Origin: Nematopogon swammerdamellus
Taxonomy: Eukaryota > Arthropoda > Insecta > Lepidoptera > Adelidae
Assembly: GCA_946902875.1 (NCBI GenBank)
Contig: OX336345.1
Location: 7,501-71,500 of the forward strand
DNA length: 64,000 bases
Direction of reading: 5' to 3'
Within the stretch, counting starts at the first letter, position 1. Each line of letters begins with the position of its first letter. Below are positions 41,463 to 64,000 of the stretch, in pieces. The position numbers and the translations under genes were made by a program. Below the pieces are notes generated by a model. The model was not told where the DNA came from. It saw only the letters and a program-made list of their open reading frames with translations, and made no database searches.

Positions 41463-43064
41463 CAGTGTTGCCATGTTAGGAGATTTTCTCCTAGATTCAG
41501 GAGAATTTCAGCGGTGTTAGGAGAAGTTTTTGCCTGTCAGGAGAGTAGGAGAAAATCTAGGAGAAAGAAAATCATTACAGGAGAAGATTTAGGAGTGAGA
41601 AACATATATTTACTAGTAAGTAACAAACAAATATTTCGGTATGTACGGTGACAACACAATGAATGAACTGTTTGTGAATCAACCAACCTCTCAAGTCACA
41701 CAATATACGATAGGATTTGTCTTTTAAAAGAGCAAGGTTCCCCTTCTTGCTCTTTAGATAGGACGCACACACTCTGTGAGTGTGTGCGTGCATTGATCGA
41801 CCGACAAGCGACTACCGGGCGGGCCTAACCGAACGAACACTTTGTTATCAATCAATGTTATTTACATGTATTCTTTGTATTAATCAGTAGTATTACTGAG
41901 CCTACGTCGATAGTCTGTCCGCCAGTCCGCACTACTTTAACGGCTGTATCTTTTGTACCGTAATAGGTAGCTGGTTGTGATTTTCACAGATCATGTGTTA
42001 TTTATTATTCGCGGACATCCTATTAAATAATAAGAAAAATTAAATAAAATTAAGGGCTTTCGCATAAAAGAAACGTTTTTTTTTTCTAAAAAAAAAATTC
42101 TTTTTTGTTTGGTTTTGCTCTAACGTAAAAACGGTAATACGTACAAGTGTCAAACTTGGTGTGGTTAAAAACTAAAAAAAAAAACAAATAATTAAAACAG
42201 ACGAATTACGTGGTGGTTAGAATGGCAATCGTGGTTATGACGGGGGGACAAATCATTATTGGCAGAGAAGTGATAGAACTTATTGAAGGAAGAGTATGTT
42301 CGTATATCTCGGTTAAATAATGCTTGGTAGACAAGGTCTCCTTAAGAAGGTCGAGGGAGGAATTCAACTGAGTAGGGCTGCCTCGGAAATTTAAAATTCG
42401 CCCCGAGGTCTAACCTGTATATATTATGACCAGCGCGTCCTACCGTTTATGACGTACGGGTGTGAAACGTGAGCTCTGACTAAAGTTGTTTTCAAAAGTT
42501 GCCCAGCGAGCGATGGAACTAGCCATGCTGGGCTGGCATGGGAGTATAGCTAGGCGAAATGGTGCGTAATGACTAATGAATGAGGGGACGACTACCGTTG
42601 GAGTAACCATGTACTACATTGGCGGCCGTGGACAGGAAAATGGAGTGTGGGAGACCACCCGCCAGGTGGGACGCCGACATGAAGTATGTCGGCGGAAAGC
42701 AGTGGTCCGTACCGCTGAAGGCCGAGAGACTGGAGGAAAATTGAAGGCGTATGTCCAGCAGTACACGCTGACCGACTGACTGACTGACAGAGAACCCTCT
42801 GTGCGCGAGTTCGACTCGCACTTGACCGGTTTTCAGGGTGCAAAAGATACTGCTCTTTACAGGTAAGACAGACAGACGGACGGACAGACGGCCTAGGCTT
42901 AGTAAAATGGTCCCGTACGTATAAGGAACAATAAAAATGTGGTGAAATTTTTATAATTTGAAGAACAGGAGAATTTTTTAGGATGACGAAAATTTTCTAT
43001 GAGATTTTTAGGAGATTTTCGAAGTCAATCTAGGAGAATTTCAAAATTTGAGTTGGCAACACTG
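41463..43064. mobile_element. hAT-like element upstream of SMC3
   Basis: CTCACTCG duplicated at 41455-41462 and 43065-43072; ends CAGTGTTGCCA and TGGCAACACTG. Both ends carry repeated AGGAGAATTTC/GGAGATTTTC words. No transposase. It contains a dead RTE-like LINE fragment and a GGTCCCGTACG repeat. Confidence 0.88.
42300..42790 (+). mobile_element. Degraded RTE-like LINE C-terminus
   Basis: YDQRVLPFMTYGCET at about 42420-42465 and later fragments of an RTE C-terminal region (AGHVAR-like and RPRDWRK) with several frameshifts. Inside the hAT element. Confidence 0.5.
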
Positions 43065-43267
43065 CTCACTCGTTCGTTCTCGTTCGTTTGTGTTGTGGGT
43101 GGGTTGGTGGTTTGAATACATCATTCGTTTGCGTTATTGTAATTAAATCTCCTTGATACATAACGAATACAGATTGATGGCTTCGTTCACCTTATTTGCG
43201 GCCAGGACGACGCCAATTTGTAGGTTTTAGCGGCGGACGCGGACACATCCAGTGAGATACTGCCAAA

Positions 43268-59759
<16,492 letters not shown>

Positions 59760-59872
59760 TAAGAGGTTGCATGTGGATTTTTTAATAAAATGCATAAACA
59801 TACATACATAGCGTCACACCGGGGGTGGTCGCTGACGATACGAAGGGTCGTCCCCACATGTATTGCAGCCCC

Positions 59873-60690
59873 AGACAGCATATTTAACATCATCTCTTGT
59901 AAATGAGAGCAAGCACTGTGCCTGCAGCTGCAAGGAAGCAGTGCTGCGGTGCTCCACTTGCTCGCCAGCGCCTCATCTCCAGGAGGAACATGAGAAGCAC
60001 ATGTATTGCAGCCCCAGACAGCATACTTAACATCATCTCATGTAAATGCAAGCAAGCACTGTGCCTGCAGCTGCAAGGAAGCAGTGCTGCGGTGCTCCAC
60101 TTGCTCGCCAGCGCCTCATCTCCAGGAGGAACACGAGAAGCACATGTATTGCAGCCCCAGACAACATACTTAACATCATCTCATGTAAATGCAAGCAAGC
60201 ACTGTGACTGCAGCTGCAAGGAAGCAGTGCTGCGGTGCTCCACTTGCTCGCCAGCGCCTCATCTCCAGGAGGAACACGAGAAGCACATGTATTGCAGCCC
60301 CAGACAACATACTTAACATCATCTCATGTAAATGCAAGCAAGCACTGTGCCTGCAGCTGCAAGGAAGCAGTGCTGCGGTGCTTCACTTGCTCGCCAGCGC
60401 CTCATCTCCAGGAGGAACACGAGAAGCACATGTATTGCAGCCCCAGACAACATACTTAACATCATCTCATGTAAATGCAAGCAAGCACTGTGCCTGCAGC
60501 TGCAAGGAAGCAGTGCTGCGGTGCTCCACTTGCTCGCCAGCGCCTCATCTCCAGGAGGAACACGAGAAGCACATGTATTGCAGCCCCAGACAACATACTT
60601 AACATCATCTCATGTAAATGCAAGCAAGCACTGTGCCTGCAGCTGCAAGGAAGCAGTGCTGCGGTGCTCTACTTGCTCGCCAGCGCCTCA
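59873..60690 (+). repeat. 143-bp tandem array, 5.5 copies
   Basis: Exact 143-bp period. Each unit contains AAGGAAGCAGTGCTGCGGTG and CATCTCCAGGAGGAACA. One frame in each unit encodes a Cys/His-rich peptide (SCKEAVLRCSTCSPAPH, then EEHEKHMYC) closed by a TAA, and an acceptor-like GCCTGCAG precedes it. Lies in SMC3 intron 3. Confidence 0.93.
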
Positions 60691-60809
60691 CTCACACTTG
60701 GCCGGTTTAAATAGTATAAATTTTGCATTGTGCCGAAATGTACAAATACGTCTATCAAAACGCCAGAGAAACTGATGTACCGTGTGGGGCCGGTACTTTA
60801 AAAGAATAG

Positions 60810-60960
60810 CCCCACTGCATCTCTTCCCGTGTATGTCGTAAAAGGCGACCAAGGGATATGACTCCCTTCTTATATTACTAGGTGGTAGGGTTTAACCCGC
60901 CCGGGTTTGTACTCATTTGGTGGGTTTGGACGAGTGTGCCATAATTCCACCAATAGAATC
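60810..60960 (+). mobile_element. Retroelement remnant sharing a tail module with the 5S-like SINE
   Basis: GTCGTAAAAGGCGACCAAGG followed by CTAGGTGGTAGGGTTTAACC and CCGGGTTTGTAC; the second part matches 10740-10780 and 34780-34810. Confidence 0.5.
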
Positions 60961-62940
60961 ATGAAATTTGGTAAGAAACTAGGTCTCATAGCATAAGTAA
61001 AGTATTAAAGAAATTAATATGAAATACTGAAATCTACGATCTCTGTAGAAAATGCAAGCTTCTAAATCAACGCAATCAAAAGATACGGCCATCTATATCA
61101 GATTTCATACTCGCATAAAAATGTCATTTAATGTTTTATAAAAAACAGATTTTCGTATATTTCAATTACACGAATACTTGACAGTCAAACCATTGCTGTA
61201 GTGTTTATTTAGGCGTTTCGTGATTTTTCAAAACAGTTATTTTTGTATATATATAATACAAATATATTGAGTGATGGTACGGAACCCTCGGTGTGCGAGT
61301 CCAACTCGCACTTGGCGACTTTTTTTTACTTTGAATCTACCTTACGAAAGTAATTTTGTAATGTTAGGTAGAAACTTTTAAACCATTATGTAACCGTGTT
61401 TAATGAATAAGAAAATGTATGTAAGTATGTTATTCTTTATTGAACACCAATTTATACAAATTAGGCACAATAGGTGAGATTAATGCCGTTAGACATTCTA
61501 TTCTAACTAACCTTTCGAATTGGATTTAGAATGGATTAAAATAATGTTAATAGAAAAGAGTTATTACAGTATTAAGGATGCATTAACTGACCGTAATTTT
61601 ATCTAAGAGTTTGACTACTGTTGTTCCCACTAACAAACTTTGACAATTGGATACACTTTGTATCATTAGAATTTTATTATGACTTATTACATTTCTTTGT
61701 AATAAACGTAAACTAATAATTTTTTTATTTGACTTGATATAATATGAAGTATCAAAATTGAAGATATAGATATAGGTAACCACCAGATATAGGTAATTTA
61801 AATAGGCAGTGTGGTCAGATTCTTCAGTATTCATGTTTATGCTGTAAATATTAATGCTCTTGTGAGCGGTAGTATGGGTTAATTATTTGTAAGTTACTTA
61901 TATACTTATACACGTATAAGGTACTAACAAAACATTGTGACTTGCGAAGTTTGTTTGTCAGTTCTTCTTCGCATTGAATTTAGAACTGGCGGAATTTTCG
62001 ACATGTCCAAGCGTAGGCTACCTACCTATGGATGAAATTATACAATAAACAATAAACAAAGAATGTGGGAGAAGTACATGCAGGCGAACATGCATATATT
62101 TTGTTGTGGCAATGTATTGAACTGTGAATAAATATGATAGACTACGAGCGAATATATAATACTATACTTATTTATATGTACTTACATCCATATTATATAA
62201 ATTAATCAGTGGCACTGGTCTACAACATTATCAACTGAATGATAAGAGAGAGAGGGGAGTTAAGATAAGTATGCAATAAACCTAATGTATTTACTTTAGT
62301 AAGAATAGGAAACGTTTTAAATAATTATATTTTAAAATATTGCACTTAAGAAATCTTGGAATATTTCGTAGATAATACACAGAAATTACTTTATAATTTC
62401 ATGTTAAATTAAAATTAAAGAAAGTATAGGGTTAAATATTTATTTTATTTTCATTTTATATAGGTAAAAGTACCTAATATTTCTGAATTCTTAGTCAAAT
62501 TTGTACTTTTATCAACATCTACAACAAAGACCAACAACTATCTAGTAAAGTAAAACGAATGAACTAGTGGAATCATTAATTTTACAATGAAACAATTAGT
62601 TCATTCACATCAGAAGGAATTAACCAATAAATGCAGAAAAAAAATGTAAATTAATCAAAATTTTAAAATACCCAAGTAGGTACACAATTTGTGTAATAAT
62701 AACAATTTGCAGACCCAATAAATATAATATTTGGTATTTTCCCAAACTATCTACGTAGGTATGACTAACACAATGAAAATTTGCAAAGACGCAATTTCGA
62801 TTTCGTCTCGCTCCCCAAACATTACACTCAATATCACACGATTATGGTCTAAAGAACTTTAGACATTTGCACTATCGAACACACGCACCTACCTAAATTA
62901 CAGCTACAATTTAAATTAAAATTATCACAGACAGCCAATC
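60961..62940. other. SMC3 intron, AT-rich
   Basis: Two kilobases of AT-rich DNA. Only a short common repeat (GGAACCCTCGGTGTGCGAG at 61271-61290) stands out. No coding signal on either strand. Confidence 0.5.
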
Positions 62941-62981
62941 GTTTAGACACCCACAGTCGATTACGAGTATCTCCCGCGTAC

Positions 62982-63164
62982 TTGCGCAAACATTTCTCCG
63001 CTGCTGATCTTGTCAGGACCCTCGTTCTTGCCGAACGAGCAGGTCTTCTTGGTCTTCAGCAGCCCCCGGGCGCCCACGTCGCCCGACTTCCTCCAGTAGA
63101 CAGTCTGCACCGCGTGCCTGCCCGCAATGTAACGCGTCGCCGAACCCACCAGCATCTTGTCCAT
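62982..63164 (-). CDS. Candidate first exon, unknown protein
   Basis: Minus-strand ATG (63164) in good context (AACAGAAGATGG) opens MDKMLVGSATRYIAGRHAVQ, then LKTKKTCSFGKNEGPDKISS and GEMFAQ, ending at a possible donor CAA/GTACGC; unspliced it would stop at 62961. The region is GC-rich against AT-rich surroundings, and CpG-rich sequence lies upstream (63360-63640). I do not recognise the protein. It would be antisense within an SMC3 intron. Confidence 0.35.
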
Positions 63165-63330
63165 CTTCTGTTCTTTTCTTTTCTTCCTCTGCTCGACCTC
63201 CTTCTGCTCTGCTTTCTTCCTCTGCTAAGTGCTCTATCGCTCGCTCTCCTTCTGCTCTGCTTTCTTCCTCTATTAAGTGCTCTATCGCTCGCTCTCCTTC
63301 TTCTCTGCGTACAGGTGCATATGTTGCTGC
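63165..63330 (-). repeat. Short GCTCTATCGCTCGCTCTCC repeats
   Basis: Two copies of a roughly 60-bp unit with CTTCTGCTCTGCTTTCTTCC, pyrimidine-rich on the plus strand, 5' of the candidate exon at 62982-63164. Probably 5' UTR or promoter-proximal repeat. Confidence 0.6.
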
Positions 63331-63948
63331 GTACTGGGTTTCATTCGGGACACGCGGGAGGTGTGCACTCGCCAAGCTAGTTAGTAGAATGAGCCGGGCC
63401 GAGGCGTGCGGCGCGGGCGCAGAGCGCTGTGATTGCTCCAGCGGAGGCTGCGAGATCTGTCGAAACGAGATCGCAACATCCGCGGCGCTCGGCGCGCCCG
63501 CGCGTATACAAACATAGCACGTTTCGGACCGTTCATTCAGTATTCGCCGAACCGCCACCAAGAGAAGTCGTCTAGTAGCTCGAGCTCGACGCACCGATCG
63601 ACCGAGGACCGCACTACAGTCAGAATAGCGCATCCAAAATCGGTGCCATTTCCAAAATCGGTTTTTTTCCGATTCTCATATTTTTAAAATCGATTTTTCG
63701 ATTTTTTCGATGTTTTCGATTTTACGGCAAAATGTGAAGTTTAACTTTAATTTGTAGGTATTTTTGCACTGGACCACATGAAAATAAATGATAAAGAGTA
63801 TACTAGTAATAAAATAAGTGACATTTAATATTTCAGTGCAATATTAAAATTACATGTGTTCAAATTTTGAAATTAAAATGTTGAATAGGAACTTAACTCT
63901 AACTTAACGTGATTACGTGAACCACTTGGTAACTACGTGAACGTGACT

Positions 63949-64000
63949 TTTTTTTTATTGCTTCCGAACTGGGTGGCTCCGCCCGTGGTCGAAACCTCAG
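63949..64000 (-). mobile_element. CR1-like LINE 3' end, cut by window edge
   Basis: T-run then ATTGCTTCCGAACTGGGTGG and GGTCGAAACCTCAG, closely matching the 3' end at 35190-35240 of the other CR1-like LINE, same strand. Confidence 0.75.

Noticed and set aside
63013..63633. 206-residue minus-strand frame with AEEESRAEGERAIEHL repeats
   Set aside because: Driven by a short tandem repeat and read in a different phase from the more protein-like frame at 62982-63164.
60700..64000. SMC3 exon 4
   Set aside because: I looked for the next conserved segment (after SDNRIP) on the plus strand and found no matching frame, so it presumably lies past the window.

Overview
This window is animal DNA, most likely from a moth or butterfly (Lepidoptera). 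The support is spliced exons with GT/AG borders, short interstitial TTAGG/CCTAA telomere-type repeats, Helitrons with CTAG ends, tRNA- and 5S-type SINEs, and a very dense, nested load of LINE, hAT, Harbinger and mariner elements. Species cannot be named from the sequence alone. There is no bacterial-style operon, CRISPR array or rRNA operon.

Two conserved host genes are recognisable, arranged head to head. (1) A SMYD5 orthologue (SET-MYND lysine methyltransferase) lies on the minus strand in seven coding exons from 39031 down to 3022. All intron phases agree and the exons sum to 1161 nt (386 aa plus stop). Its introns hold most of the repeats of the first 39 kb. Its last exon is amplified in a six-copy tandem array (2258-3157), and part of exon 6 is duplicated (9041-9484). 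(2) SMC3 (cohesin ATPase) is on the plus strand. A five-codon first exon (43268-43282), the Walker A exon (59310-59424) and exon 3 (59515-59654) are visible; the rest of the gene lies beyond the window. The 4.2 kb between the two start codons is filled with inserted elements, including a 1.6 kb hAT-type element whose edge is about 200 bp from the SMC3 ATG.

Layout: 1-2000 AT-rich DNA with telomere-like repeats; 2258-3157 SMYD5 terminal-exon array; 3320-5481 nested Helitrons; 5.5-13.6 kb SMYD5 exon 6 plus fold-back elements; 13.7-17.1 kb SMYD5 exons 5 and 4, LINE fragments and a 25-bp minisatellite; 17.2-18.5 kb dead mariner; 18.6-24.7 kb five-level nest of transposons; 25.5-26.9 kb hAT-like element inside a fold-back repeat; 27.0-30.1 kb SMYD5 exons 3 and 2 around a 113-bp satellite; 30.2-39.0 kb intron 1 with a long hairpin, a 130-bp satellite, a 79-bp array and a CR1-like LINE; 39.0-43.3 kb intergenic MITEs; 43.3-59.3 kb SMC3 intron 1 with an inverted Helitron pair, a nearly complete Ty3/gypsy element (identical-looking LTRs, broken pol, a hAT element in its 3' LTR) and a THAP-domain first exon; 59.3-64 kb SMC3 exons, a 143-bp array, AT-rich DNA and a possible minus-strand exon at 63 kb.

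No obviously new enzymatic system was found. The most unusual items are the amplified, individually spliceable SMYD5 last exon, the five-deep transposon nest, the 5S-rRNA-like SINE and the long inverted repeats that could form hairpin RNA.
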